Assembly (NCBI RefSeq): GCF_016862075.1
Contig: NZ_BOMG01000105.1
Span: 1-64,000, forward strand
Origin: Actinoplanes couchii
GTDB lineage: Bacteria > Actinomycetota > Actinomycetes > Mycobacteriales > Micromonosporaceae
Direction: 5' to 3'
Length of the DNA: 64,000 nucleotides
Positions 30,957 to 40,015 of this stretch are shown one piece after another. Positions within the stretch are counted from its first letter, which is position 1, and the number at the start of each line of letters is the position of its first letter. A model generated the notes under the pieces. That model was not told the origin of the DNA and ran no database searches. It saw nothing but the letters and a program-made list of their open reading frames with translations. Both the position numbers and the translations under genes were made by a program.

Positions 30957-31898
30957 ATGACCGTCGTAGATCTTCATGCCCACCATCTCCCGGCCCGGCT
31001 CGGTGACCGGTTCACCGAGCTGTCCGGTGCCCGTTTCCCACTGCGGCACTCCGACGACCAGTCCCGCCGGATCGCCGACCTCGACACGGCCGGTGTCGAC
31101 GTGCAGGTCCTCGGTCTCGGAGCGGTGCAGCCGTACTGGCCGGACCGTGCCGCCGCGGTCGCCGGGGCGGGATTCGCCAACGATCTGTACGCCGAGACGG
31201 CCGCTGCCAGTGCCGGCCGGTTGCGGGCGTTCGGCGCCGTCCCTCTGCCTCACCCGGACGAGGCCGCCGCCGAGGCGGTGCGCTGCCTGGACGAACTCGG
31301 CTTCGACGGGATCGGCCTGGGCTGCTCCGCGGCCGGGCTGCCCCTGGACGATCCGCGGTTCGACCCGCTCTGGGCAGAACTGGACGCCCGCGGCGCGATC
31401 GCGTATCTGCACCCGGGCGTGGCCAACACCGGCCTGGTCGGCGTCGAGGAGTACCCGTTCCTGCTGGGCCCGGTCTTCGGCTCCCCGGCCGAGCAGGCCG
31501 TCGCCGTGGCGCGGCTGGCACTCAAAGGCACCCTCGCCCGGTTCCCGAACGTGCGCTGGGTCGTCTGCGGCATGGGCGGATCGCTGCTGGTGTCCCGGTC
31601 CAAACTGGCCGACAGCCTGGAGCGGGGCCGGCGGCACGCCGAGTCGCACGACCCGGACACGATTCTGGCGTTGCTGCGTGACCGGGTCTGGTACGACACC
31701 TCGGCCATCGACGCGGTCCTCACGCTCGCCGCACGGCAGGCCGGTGTCGTCGACCGCCTCGTCCTCGGCTCCGACGCCCCGTGGGGCAGCGCCACCCGCA
31801 CCCTCGCCGCGATGCGCGACCACCTGTCGCCCGCCGAGGTGGCCGGCGTTCTGGCGCGCGGTGCTCAGGTCATGGCGTCCAGCGCCATGGGCGGATGA
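30957..31898 (+). CDS. Amidohydrolase family protein (ACMSD-like)
   Basis: The 313-residue enzyme belongs to the amidohydrolase_2 group, which contains aminocarboxymuconate-semialdehyde decarboxylase and gamma-resorcylate decarboxylase. TVVDLHAHHLP has the metal-binding His-x-His (7 and 9), IAYLHPGVA carries the next His, and LVLGSDAPWGSA the metal-binding Asp. The reaction is a metal-dependent hydrolysis or non-oxidative decarboxylation of an aromatic-derived acid; the substrate is unknown. ATG 30957 is preceded by GAAGGAAGGCGAGG. It is the first gene of a five-gene operon with the MFS gene (ATGA overlap), flavin oxidoreductase, FMN reductase and a second amidohydrolase. Confidence 0.85.
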   Translation: MTVVDLHAHHLPARLGDRFTELSGARFPLRHSDDQSRRIADLDTAGVDVQVLGLGAVQPYWPDRAAAVAGAGFANDLYAETAAASAGRLRAFGAVPLPHPDEAAAEAVRCLDELGFDGIGLGCSAAGLPLDDPRFDPLWAELDARGAIAYLHPGVANTGLVGVEEYPFLLGPVFGSPAEQAVAVARLALKGTLARFPNVRWVVCGMGGSLLVSRSKLADSLERGRRHAESHDPDTILALLRDRVWYDTSAIDAVLTLAARQAGVVDRLVLGSDAPWGSATRTLAAMRDHLSPAEVAGVLARGAQVMASSAMGG

Positions 31899-33178
31899 AC
31901 GCCGTGGTGCCACCGCCCCGCATTCCGCGGACCTTTCTGGTGACGTACGCGCTGGCCAGTTTCGGTCTGTGGATGGCGATGCTGCCACCGATGATCGTCT
32001 CGCTGCCCTTGAAGATCTCGGCCGTCGACCCGGACGCGCAGAGTCAGGGCTCCAGCCTGTCGATCGTGCTCGGTGTCGGCGCGGTGTTCGGGATCCTCGC
32101 CAACCCGATCGTCGGGCGGATCTCCGACCGGACGACCTGGCGGGCCGGGATGCGCCGGCCGTGGCTGCTCATCGGCGCGCTGCTCTCGGCCGCCGGGGCG
32201 GTGATCATCGCGGTGTCGGACAGCCTGGCGGGGGTGACGGCCGGCTGGTCACTCAACCAGATCGGCCTCAACGCCACCATGTCGGTGCTGCTGACCCTGA
32301 TTCCCGACCAGGTCGCCCCGGAACGCCGCGGCGTGATGTCCGGGGTCACCGGCCTCACCCAGGCGCTCGCCGCGATGGCCGGAGTCGGCCTGGTCGCCGG
32401 GCTGTCGCAGGTGTCGCTGGCGGCTGCCCTGGTGGTGCCGTGTGTGGTGGCGCTGGTGCTGGTCACCGTCGCCGCTGGCGTCCTGCGGGACCGGCGCCTG
32501 GACCGGGCCGACCGGCCACCGTTCGACCCGGCCGCGTTCGCGCGCAGCTTCTGGGTGAGCCCACGCCGGTTCCCCGACTTCGGGTGGGCGTGGATCAGCC
32601 GGTTCGCGATCTTCATGGCGATCTCGCTGGTGCTCAACTACCAGGTGTTCTACCTGACCTCCCATCTGGGCCTGACCGAGGCCGACGCCACCGCCCTGAT
32701 ACCGGCGGCCACCGCCGTGCAGACCGTGATGGTGGTGATCGCCAGCATCACGCTCGGGCCGATGTCCGACCGGGTACGCCGCCGCAAGGTGTTCGTGATC
32801 GTGGCCGCGCTGATCGCCACCGGCGGCCTGACGATCCTGGCACTGGCGCCGCCGTCCGCGTCGTCGACCGGGCTGTTCCTGGTCGCGATGGCGCTGGTCG
32901 GCCTCGGCCAGGGCGCCTACTTCGCCGTCGACACGGCACTGGTGCTCGACGTGCTGCCGGACAAGGACCGGGACGCGGGCAAGGACCTCGGGGTGATCGG
33001 GATGGCGAACCTGATCCCGCAGTCCGTGGCACCCGCCGTCGCACCGGCGTTCCTGACCGTTCCGGTGCTGTCGGCGACCGGGCTGGCCGGGCAGAACTAC
33101 ACCGCCCTGTACCTGGCCGGTGTGCTCTTCGCGATCGTCGCCGCGGCCACGATCCTGCCGATCCGTGGCGTCCGCTGA
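31895..33178 (+). CDS. MFS transporter for the catabolic operon
   Basis: The 427-residue protein has 12 membrane helices, the motif GRISDRTTWRAGMRRPWLLI after helix 2 and SDRVRRRKVFVIVAAL in the second half. RFPDFGWAWISRFAIFMAIS, a central signature, is shared with the MFS protein at 57258-58508 (EHPDFGWNWLGRLAFFMGLY), so the two are paralogues of one MFS branch. Location in the plasma membrane; probably imports the substrate degraded by the operon. ATG 31895 overlaps the amidohydrolase stop (ATGA). Substrate unknown. Confidence 0.85.
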   Translation: MNAVVPPPRIPRTFLVTYALASFGLWMAMLPPMIVSLPLKISAVDPDAQSQGSSLSIVLGVGAVFGILANPIVGRISDRTTWRAGMRRPWLLIGALLSAAGAVIIAVSDSLAGVTAGWSLNQIGLNATMSVLLTLIPDQVAPERRGVMSGVTGLTQALAAMAGVGLVAGLSQVSLAAALVVPCVVALVLVTVAAGVLRDRRLDRADRPPFDPAAFARSFWVSPRRFPDFGWAWISRFAIFMAISLVLNYQVFYLTSHLGLTEADATALIPAATAVQTVMVVIASITLGPMSDRVRRRKVFVIVAALIATGGLTILALAPPSASSTGLFLVAMALVGLGQGAYFAVDTALVLDVLPDKDRDAGKDLGVIGMANLIPQSVAPAVAPAFLTVPVLSATGLAGQNYTALYLAGVLFAIVAAATILPIRGVR

Positions 33179-33209
33179 CCTTCTCCACCCGTACGAAAGA
33201 AGGATCCTG

Positions 33210-34349
33210 ATGCATTTCTCGCTCTTCCTCGGCCAGAGCGTCGGCGGATGGCAGGACGACACCGCCGCCATCGACCTCGGCATCGAGCAGGCCCACTACG
33301 CCGACGCCCACGGTTTCACCGCGGTCTACTCCGGCGAACAGCACTTCAACAACTACGAGCCGTACGGCGACGGCCTCGGCATGTCCGCCTACTTCGCCGG
33401 GCAACTGCGCAACGCGTACGTCGGCCTGAGTGTCGTGCCGTTGGTCCTGCACCACCCGTTGCTGTTCGTGCAACGGGTCAACCTGCTCGACCAGCTCACC
33501 AAAGGCCGCAGCATCGTCGGGATCTCCGCCGGCCGGCCGTTCGAGGGCGCCACCTTCCACGTCGCGACACTGAACCCGGCGGAGCGGGCCGCCCTGTTCG
33601 ACGCCAAGCTCGACGTGGTGGAACGTGCCTGGGCACACCGGCCCGGTGAGATCCTCACGTTCGACACCGGCCGGGAATCCGGCTCGATGGGCGAACGCGG
33701 GCAGCGGATCATGCCGTACTCCTACCGGGCGGGCCGTCCGCTGTTCGCGATCGGTACCAACACCGCGGACAAGATCGCCGAGGCGGGCCGCCGTGGCCGC
33801 CTGGTGCACCTGGGACCGTTCCACCTGGAGACGGCCGCGCAGTTGGCCGGCGTCTACCGCGCCGCGCTCGCCGAGAGCGGCACCCCGATCGACCACGCGA
33901 TGTCCTGGCTGCTGCACACGAAGATCGTCATGGTCGCCGACACCGACACGCAGGCGTGGGACCACCTCGAAGCGGCGCTCGGCGGCGCCCTGACCCTGCC
34001 GCCGTGGATCCGGCCGACCGCCGAGGAACAGGGCCTGCCACTGCGCGAGGTGTGGCGGCTGCCGGCCGGGCCGCTCGCCCCGGCGATGGGACGCCCGGAG
34101 AGCCTGTCGGCGTACCTGCACCGGATGTTCGTCGTCGGCAGCCCGGAAACCGTCGCGGAGCAGGTCGGCGCCTACGGTGACGCCGGTCTGCCGCACATGC
34201 ACCTGCGGTTCGCGTTCGGTTCGACCGCCGACCCGGACATCTACCGGCGCTCCCTGGAACTGTTCGCCACCGAGGTGATGCCCAAGGCCGGCGCGTCGCT
34301 GATCCCCGGACCCACCGCCGCCCAGATCCGCCCGGAGTACCAGCGGTGA
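33210..34349 (+). CDS. LLM class flavin-dependent oxidoreductase (luciferase-like)
   Basis: The 379-residue enzyme has the bacterial luciferase-like barrel: AHYADAHGFTAVYSGEQHFN, LGMSAYFAGQLRNAYVGLSV, PLVLHHPLLFVQRVNLLDQL with TKGRSIVGISAGRP, and late FVVGSPETVAEQVGAYGDAG, the family's nearly universal GxPexVaeql element. Such enzymes use reduced FMN (or F420) and oxygen to hydroxylate or cleave heterocycles and aromatic compounds. The adjacent FMN-reductase gene (ATGA overlap at 34346) would supply FMNH2, but that gene is frameshifted here. ATG 33210 has AAGGATCCT upstream. The enzyme probably makes the first oxidative step, feeding the amidohydrolases. Confidence 0.88.
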   Translation: MHFSLFLGQSVGGWQDDTAAIDLGIEQAHYADAHGFTAVYSGEQHFNNYEPYGDGLGMSAYFAGQLRNAYVGLSVVPLVLHHPLLFVQRVNLLDQLTKGRSIVGISAGRPFEGATFHVATLNPAERAALFDAKLDVVERAWAHRPGEILTFDTGRESGSMGERGQRIMPYSYRAGRPLFAIGTNTADKIAEAGRRGRLVHLGPFHLETAAQLAGVYRAALAESGTPIDHAMSWLLHTKIVMVADTDTQAWDHLEAALGGALTLPPWIRPTAEEQGLPLREVWRLPAGPLAPAMGRPESLSAYLHRMFVVGSPETVAEQVGAYGDAGLPHMHLRFAFGSTADPDIYRRSLELFATEVMPKAGASLIPGPTAAQIRPEYQR

Positions 34350-34893
34350 CCGGCCGTCCGCTCATCGTCGGGATCGGCGGCACCACCCGGCCCGGATCCA
34401 GCAGCGACCTCGCCGTCGCCGCCGCGCTGCGCACGGCCGGTCAGCAGGGCGCCGGCACCGTGCACTTCGGTGGCATGTTCCTGGCCGGCCTGCCGCACTT
34501 CGCCCCCGAGGACCCGGCCAGGACACCCGAACAGCGGGAACTGGTCGACACGGTCCGCCGCGCCGACGGGCTGATCATCGCCAGCCCCGGCTACCACGGC
34601 GGGATCTCCGCACTGGTCAAGAACGCCCTCGACCTGCTCGAGGACCTACGCGACGACACCGTTCCCTACCTGCAGACCGGGCCGTCGGGTGCATCGTCAC
34701 CGCAGCCGGCTGGCAGGCCTGCGGCACCACCCTGACCGCGATGCGCTCCGTGGTCCACGCCCTGCGCGGCTGGCCCACCCCACTCGGCGTCGCGATCAAC
34801 ACCAGCGCGAAAGGCACCGACATCAGCGACCGCCTGTCCGAACTGACCGGCCAGGTGCTCGCGTTCGCCACCCATCACCGCGCCCCGATCTGA
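34346..34893 (+). pseudogene. NADPH-dependent FMN reductase, frameshifted
   Basis: From ATG 34346 the frame gives PLIVGIGGTTRPGSSSDLAV, then GMFLAGLPHFAPED and GLIIASPGYHGGISALVKNA, the flavodoxin-fold FMN-reductase signature (SPGYHGGISALVKN is the FMN site). After LEDLRDDTVPYLQ the frame goes wrong and stops at 34735. The correct continuation is in the +2 frame: AVGCIVTAAGWQACGTTLTA, then VVHALRGWPTPLGVAINTSA and LTGQVLAFATHHRAP, to a stop at 34891. One base is missing near 34668-34680. A repaired protein would have about 182 residues, normal for the family. It is the natural partner of the luciferase-like oxidoreductase, so the frameshift would starve that enzyme unless another reductase replaces it or the base call is wrong. 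Confidence 0.88.
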
Positions 34894-34907
34894 CCCGGGA
34901 GTTCCCC

Positions 34908-35906
34908 ATGCGTATCGACGTGCACGCCCACTACTGGGCCGCCTCCTACCTCGACCGGCTCGTCGACCTCGGACGCACCGATCTGGCCCGTGCCGGACGG
35001 CAGCGCGACGACCTCGACGAACGCCTCGCCGAGATGGACACCAACCAGGTCGACGTCCAGATCCTCTCCGCCATCGGGCTCGACACCTATGTCGGCTACC
35101 CGGACGGTGACGCCGACGCCTGCCGGCACATCAACGATGTGTACGCCTCGGTCACCGAGCGCTACCGGGGCCGGTTCACGGCGTTCGCCAGCGTTCCGCT
35201 GCCCTGGGTCGGCGAAGCCGTGACCGAGGCGGCCCGCGCACTCGACGACCTGCGCCTGGCCGGGATCGCGCTGCCCTGCTCGTTCGACGGCCGTCCCATC
35301 GACGACCCGGCGTTCGAGCCGTTCTGGGCCGCCCTCGCCGAACGGAACGCGGCCGTCTACGTCCATCCGGTCGGCAGTCACAGCGCCTGCCACCCGGGAC
35401 TGGCCGACTGGGGCCTGCACACCGCGTACGGCAGCCCGACCCAGATCGCCGCGGCCGCGGTACGGATCGCGTTCTCCGGGATCTCCACCCGCTATCCGCA
35501 GCTGCGATTCATCTTCGCGATGTGCGGTGGCACCCTGCCACTGCTCTGGAAACGCCACGAGGTCAACCTGCGGCGCGGCATCACCCAGAGCGCCACCGCC
35601 GCGGTGGGCCGTGGCTACTTCGCCTGGATCGACGACCTGCCCATCGACCGTGCCGACCCGATGAGCCTGCTCAGGAACTTCTGGTACGACACCGCGTTCC
35701 AGGACGTCCCGGAGGTGATGTTCCTGGTGCAGAACAGCTTCGGCACCGACCGGCTGCTGCTGGGCAGCGACGCGATCTTCGCCTCGCTGACCGCGGCCGT
35801 CGACTACATCAGCGACTCGCCCTACCTGTCGGAGGCGGAGAAACATCAGATTCTGGACGTACGGGCGGCCGAAGTCCTGCGGCTACCCGGACCGTCGCCG
35901 ATCTGA
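34908..35906 (+). CDS. Second amidohydrolase family protein (ACMSD-like)
   Basis: The 332-residue protein is another amidohydrolase_2 member: MRIDVHAHYW (metal-binding His6 and His8 in H-x-H), VQILSAIGLDTYV, AAVYVHPVGSHSACHPGL with a further ligand, IFAMCGGTLPLLWKRHEVNL and RLLLGSDAIFA with the conserved Asp. It differs substantially from the first amidohydrolase (313 residues), so they probably act on successive intermediates. ATG 34908 follows the FMN-reductase stop by 14 bases, with GGGAGTTCC as ribosome site. It is the last gene of the operon; the giant LuxR-type gene ends five bases downstream on the other strand. Confidence 0.85.
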   Translation: MRIDVHAHYWAASYLDRLVDLGRTDLARAGRQRDDLDERLAEMDTNQVDVQILSAIGLDTYVGYPDGDADACRHINDVYASVTERYRGRFTAFASVPLPWVGEAVTEAARALDDLRLAGIALPCSFDGRPIDDPAFEPFWAALAERNAAVYVHPVGSHSACHPGLADWGLHTAYGSPTQIAAAAVRIAFSGISTRYPQLRFIFAMCGGTLPLLWKRHEVNLRRGITQSATAAVGRGYFAWIDDLPIDRADPMSLLRNFWYDTAFQDVPEVMFLVQNSFGTDRLLLGSDAIFASLTAAVDYISDSPYLSEAEKHQILDVRAAEVLRLPGPSPI

Positions 35907-35911
35907 TCGCC

Positions 35912-38599
35912 TCAGCCGGGCCCCGGGGCGGACGAGCCGAGGATTCGAGCCAGCTCGGCCCGGGACCGGACGTTCAGCTTCGGGTAGATGCGGTACAGGT
36001 GGGTGCTGACCGTCCGGGGCGACAGGAAGAGCCGCTCGCCGATCTCCCGGTTGCTCAGGCCGTCGGCTGCCAGCCGGGCGATCTGCTGTTGCTGTGGGGT
36101 GAGCTGGTCGATCGCGTCCGCCGGCCGGCGCCGGGTCTCCCCGGTGGCGCGTAGTTCGGCCCGGGCCCGGTCGGCCCACGGGGTGGCGCCGAGCGAGTCG
36201 AAGGTGTCGGCGGCCGCCCGCAGCAGCGGCCGGCTCTCGGCCGCATGGTACGAGCGGCGCAGCGATGCCCCGTGGAACAGCTGCAGACGCGCCCGGTCGA
36301 ACGGCCAGGCGGTCAGGTCGTCGGCCAGCGCCGCCGCATAGTCGCCGGTCAGCACGGCCCGCGCGAATCCGAGCCCGACACGCAGCGCGGGTGACCGGCT
36401 CTGCACGGCGATCGGCTCCAGTTCCGCCACCACCGGGGCCAGTTCGTCCAGGAAACCACCGAGCACCGCCGCCTCGGCCAAATGACCGAGCAGCAGCGCC
36501 CGCTGATGCCCGTGATATGCCGGGTCCTGTGGGTCGAACGCCCTCATCAGCTGCCGGAACGCATCCTCGGAGTGGCCCTCGGCGAGCGCCGCGACGCCCC
36601 GGGCACGCTGCACACCGGAGAGCATCGGGAATCTGCGGGCCGCGGAGAACACCCGCTCAGCGACGTCGGCGCGCCGCCGGGCCGACACCGTGTCACCGCG
36701 CAGCGCGTCGGCCAGGGCTGCCATCAGCTCGGCGCCGACCGCCCACATCGGCTGCCCGACCTCCTCGGCGAGGGCAATGCATTCCAGGGCCAACGGCAGA
36801 GCGGTCCGGGCATCCCCCATTCCGGCGTACGCCGCCGCGGCCGCGACCAGCGCCTGGGACAGAGTCCCGATCCGGCCCTGCGCGCGGAGCTCGGTCGCGG
36901 CCGACATGGCGAACGTGGCAGCCAGGTCGAACGCGCCGATCGCCCGGGCCGAGTTCGCCAGCTCGTTGCGCCACGTCGGTGGCAGGTCGGTCCGGTCCAC
37001 GAGCCGCCGCATCTCGTCCAGCCCGGCGCCGCCGAACTCCACCGGCGCGACCAGTGTCAGGATGCCGATCCGGCGCGGATCGTCGGCCGGTAGCCGCAGC
37101 GTGACATCGACGAAACGGTCACGGATGGACGGCGGCACGTTGGAGAACCAGACCCGCAGGGCGATATCCATCATCGACTGTGTCGCCAACTCCGGGTCGC
37201 CGGCCCGGAGCATGGACTCGACCAGGTCGGCGTACCCCAGGGTGCGTTCCGGACCGGTCCAGGCGCCGCTGGCGTAGGAGTCACGGATCCAGGCCAGCCG
37301 GGCCCGCTCGGCCGGACGCAGAGCGATCTCGTCGATGTCGCCCATGCGCTGCCGGATGCCGGCGATGTCTCCCTGTTCGTGCGTCAGGTGCAGCGCCCAC
37401 AGCTGACGCCGGGCCCGCTCGGCCGGATCCTGGCTCAGCTGCACCGCCCGGTCGACAGCGGCCAGCGCCATCGAGACAGCCTGGCCGTCGGCTGCCCGGT
37501 GAGCGGCCTTGGTGAGTTCGTGGGCCAGTGTCTCGTCCGGGCCGGAGGCAGCAGAGGCCCGGTGCCAGACTTCCCGCTGAGGGCTGCCGGCCAGCGTCTC
37601 GGCCAGGGCCGTGTGGACCTGGCGGCGCCGGCCGGGCGGGGCCTGCTGGCGCAGCGCCGACCGCAGCAGCGGATGCCGGAACCTCAGGTCGTACTGCTCG
37701 TCGACGCTCACCAGACGGGCGGTGACAGCGGGCTGGATCGCCTCGGTCGGCACCTCGGCGCCGGTCATGACACGTGCCGCCGCTAGGGTCTCGTCCAGGT
37801 TGGCCCCGTCGTTCAGAGCCGCGATCAGCAGCAGGTCCCGAGTGAGTGGCGGCAGGTCCGCGACCAGCCCGCCGAAGGTCTGCTCCACCCGGGTGCTCAG
37901 TGGCAGCGACGACGGGAGCAGCGCGGAGGACCCGGACCGCGCGGCCGCCGATCCGAGCTCCACCAGGCCGAGCGGGTTCCCGGCTGCCTCGTCCAGCACG
38001 CGGGCCCGCAGGGCTGCCAGCAGGTTCGGCGCCGTCCGGTCGAGCAGCGCGCCGGCATCATCCGCGGAGAGTGGCTCGAGTCGCAGCTCCCGCAACGCCG
38101 CGATGGCCAGCCGCCGGTCGATGTCCTCGCCGTCACGGACGGCCATCACCACCGCGACCCGGTCCGACTCGATCCGCCGGCACAGCAGGGCAAGCGTCTC
38201 CCACGTCGCGTCGTCCAGCCAGTGGGCGTCCTCGATCGCCAGCAGTACCGGCTCGTCGCGGTTGCTCAACAGATCAAGAACGTCGACCGCCCTGCGGTAC
38301 GGCGAACTTGCGGCCGCAACGACCGGGCGCAGCGGCCGCAGCAGGTGATCCAGGCCGGCGTACGGAATCTGCCCCTCCGCCTGGACCCCGGTGACCCGCA
38401 GCACCCGCATGTCCCGGCCGCGCGCTTTCTCGATCGCCCGGTCGAGAAGCACCGACTTGCCGATCCCGGCCTCGCCGCGCAGCACCAGAGCCGCACCCTG
38501 CCCGGTGATCGCATCGTCGAGCAACGCCTCGATGATGCGGGCCGGAGCGGCCCGCCCGACGATGTCGCCCGCGATCGGAACCTGCGGTTGCTCATTCAC
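35912..38599 (-). CDS. LuxR family regulator with AAA ATPase domain (LAL type)
   Basis: The 895-residue regulator has an N-terminal ATPase (Walker A GEAGIGKS at 42-49, Walker B VLLAIEDAHWLDDATWETL), a large helical TPR-like middle, and a C-terminal LuxR helix-turn-helix (LTPQQQQIARLAADGLSNRE, IGERLFLSPRTVSTHLYRIY). LAL (MalT-like) proteins are ATP-dependent activators that respond to sugars or inducers; many control catabolic or natural-product genes. It is convergent with the catabolic operon, ending five bases from the amidohydrolase stop, so it may or may not regulate it. Length (about 900) is standard and the gene looks intact. Confidence 0.9.
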   Translation of the reverse strand: MNEQPQVPIAGDIVGRAAPARIIEALLDDAITGQGAALVLRGEAGIGKSVLLDRAIEKARGRDMRVLRVTGVQAEGQIPYAGLDHLLRPLRPVVAAASSPYRRAVDVLDLLSNRDEPVLLAIEDAHWLDDATWETLALLCRRIESDRVAVVMAVRDGEDIDRRLAIAALRELRLEPLSADDAGALLDRTAPNLLAALRARVLDEAAGNPLGLVELGSAAARSGSSALLPSSLPLSTRVEQTFGGLVADLPPLTRDLLLIAALNDGANLDETLAAARVMTGAEVPTEAIQPAVTARLVSVDEQYDLRFRHPLLRSALRQQAPPGRRRQVHTALAETLAGSPQREVWHRASAASGPDETLAHELTKAAHRAADGQAVSMALAAVDRAVQLSQDPAERARRQLWALHLTHEQGDIAGIRQRMGDIDEIALRPAERARLAWIRDSYASGAWTGPERTLGYADLVESMLRAGDPELATQSMMDIALRVWFSNVPPSIRDRFVDVTLRLPADDPRRIGILTLVAPVEFGGAGLDEMRRLVDRTDLPPTWRNELANSARAIGAFDLAATFAMSAATELRAQGRIGTLSQALVAAAAAYAGMGDARTALPLALECIALAEEVGQPMWAVGAELMAALADALRGDTVSARRRADVAERVFSAARRFPMLSGVQRARGVAALAEGHSEDAFRQLMRAFDPQDPAYHGHQRALLLGHLAEAAVLGGFLDELAPVVAELEPIAVQSRSPALRVGLGFARAVLTGDYAAALADDLTAWPFDRARLQLFHGASLRRSYHAAESRPLLRAAADTFDSLGATPWADRARAELRATGETRRRPADAIDQLTPQQQQIARLAADGLSNREIGERLFLSPRTVSTHLYRIYPKLNVRSRAELARILGSSAPGPG

Positions 38600-38769
38600 C
38601 GGGTGTCACCGCCGCGGCCGGCCTCGACCTCGACGTTGCCGTGCCACACCCGCAACGGCCCCATGGCCTGGAGACGCACCGCGCCCGGAGAGATCAATCG
38701 CTGTTCCATCGGTCACCAATGATGCCAAAACGGCACAGGGCCCCGGCATCGTCCCCGGCGAGATGTCAC

Positions 38770-38915
38770 GTTCGACACGACACGCGCGGCGCCGATTTCG
38801 GTCAGGACTCCTCGCTTGACCAGTCGTTTCAGTTCGGCGTGGATGCCTTCGGTGTCCTTGGGTCCGGTGCCGGGGCCGATCGCCGCCCTTGTCAACCACG
38901 TCCTGCAGTACGGCC
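38770..38915 (-). pseudogene. Fragment of a winged-helix protein
   Basis: A minus-strand reading gives GTGPKDTEGIHAELKRLVKR followed by GVLTEIG. The pattern (x-x-N/D-T-E-x-x-R/H-x-K/E-L-K-R-L-x-x-R-G-I/V-L-T-E) is a short helical motif known to me from several actinobacterial proteins that accompany transposases. No start or continuation is found. The rest of the 450-base region between the LuxR gene and 39097 shows no other gene. Confidence 0.3.
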
Positions 38916-39096
38916 GCCGGCCCACGACGACATGAGCCGCGCCCGGCAACCGGGCCGGGGCATCTTCCGTCTGCAGTGGTACCGCGGTACCACGCCCGAA
39001 GGGCACCGAGGGTGGATGTTCCGGCTGTTCGCCGTCCGTAGCGTCATGTCCGAGAACAAGGCGCAGTCACACACCAGAATTGAGAGAACGACGACA

Positions 39097-39612
39097 ATGA
39101 ATACTCCCGCCGACCACCGCAGCACCACTGTTGACAGCGGCCTCCGAGAGTCAGGGGCGAGTTCAAACAGACGCGGCTTGCTGTTCCAGACAGGTGCCGC
39201 CGTGACGATCATGGTGCTGTCCGCCCTGATCTGGTACGCATGGCTGGGCTGGGACACCGAGCGTCAGCTCAATCCGACCAGCGGCGAGTACACCGGCCCT
39301 TACCAGGTATGGCAGATCGTCGGCTGCGGTGCATCACTGATTCTCCTGCTGGTGGGTGCCCTGTGGGCCGGGACGCGCGAGGTGCTGGCGGCGGCAGCTC
39401 TGACCGTCGGGTTCACCATCGTCTGGACCGCCGATGCGGCCCGCAACGACGACAGTGGCCTGTTCGCGGTCGGTACGATCGTGCTGTTCGCCGGATTGGC
39501 CGCGGCATCCGGAGTAATCGCCGCGATCGCGTTCGGCATCCGCAACCGTCGCGCACCTCGCGTCGACACCACCCCGAGCGGTCCCAGCGAAGCCTCAAAC
39601 CGGCCGAGCTGA
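39097..39612 (+). CDS. Hypothetical membrane protein, four helices
   Basis: The 171-residue product has a polar N-terminus and four hydrophobic segments (LLFQTGAAVTIMVLSALIWY, WQIVGCGASLILLLVGALWA, VLAAAALTVGFTIVWTADAA, LFAVGTIVLFAGLAAASGVI), then a short basic tail. A longer frame open from 38641 crosses the regulator gene and has no protein character. I do not recognise the family. A perfect 36-base palindrome 193 bases behind it could be its terminator. Confidence 0.65.
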   Translation: MNTPADHRSTTVDSGLRESGASSNRRGLLFQTGAAVTIMVLSALIWYAWLGWDTERQLNPTSGEYTGPYQVWQIVGCGASLILLLVGALWAGTREVLAAAALTVGFTIVWTADAARNDDSGLFAVGTIVLFAGLAAASGVIAAIAFGIRNRRAPRVDTTPSGPSEASNRPS

Positions 39613-40015
39613 CCTCCCGATGGCCGGCCGAACCGGCTGGCGGGCGGCCACCGAAGTCGCCGAGCCCGATGACGTACGGGCCACCGAGCAGAGCCGCCAC
39701 GAACGTCAACCGACAGACAGGCAGCGCCCACGGACCCGCGTCGACCTGGCCGACCGGCCATCGGCCCGGTTTGGTTCGAACAATCGGGCGCCAAGAAGAT
39801 CAGTGCGGCGGTCCGCGAGAGATCTCTCGCGGACCGCCGCTGTTCAAGCATGCAGATCGACGCGGGAAAGACTGCGCCCTGTGTCCACATCCCGCAGGTG
39901 GAGGGCCGGTGGACGCGGGTCGCATCGCGGGGGAGTGCCAGAGCGAGAAGTCCTTGCCGGCGTCCGGGAACCCGGGGGCGTCATGCACGTCCGCACCGGG
40001 CGGGCTCCTCGGAAG
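39613..40015. other. Gene-free stretch with palindrome
   Basis: This 403-base stretch between the membrane protein and the small HTH gene contains only the perfect palindrome at 39805-39840; open frames in it have no protein character, a conclusion based on codon use. Nothing else can be supported. Confidence 0.5.
39805..39840. terminator. Perfect 36-base palindrome, likely bidirectional terminator
   Basis: GCGGCGGTCCGCGAGAGA is followed without spacer by its exact reverse complement, ending at 39840. As RNA it folds into a stem of 16 pairs with loop GAUC. It lies between the plus-strand membrane gene and the minus-strand HTH gene, so it can terminate both. There is no T-run, as often in high-GC actinomycetes. 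Confidence 0.6.

Noticed and set aside
36000..38599. LuxR/LAL protein as sign of a large polyketide or peptide cluster
   Set aside because: No polyketide synthase, peptide synthetase or other biosynthetic genes occur on either side.
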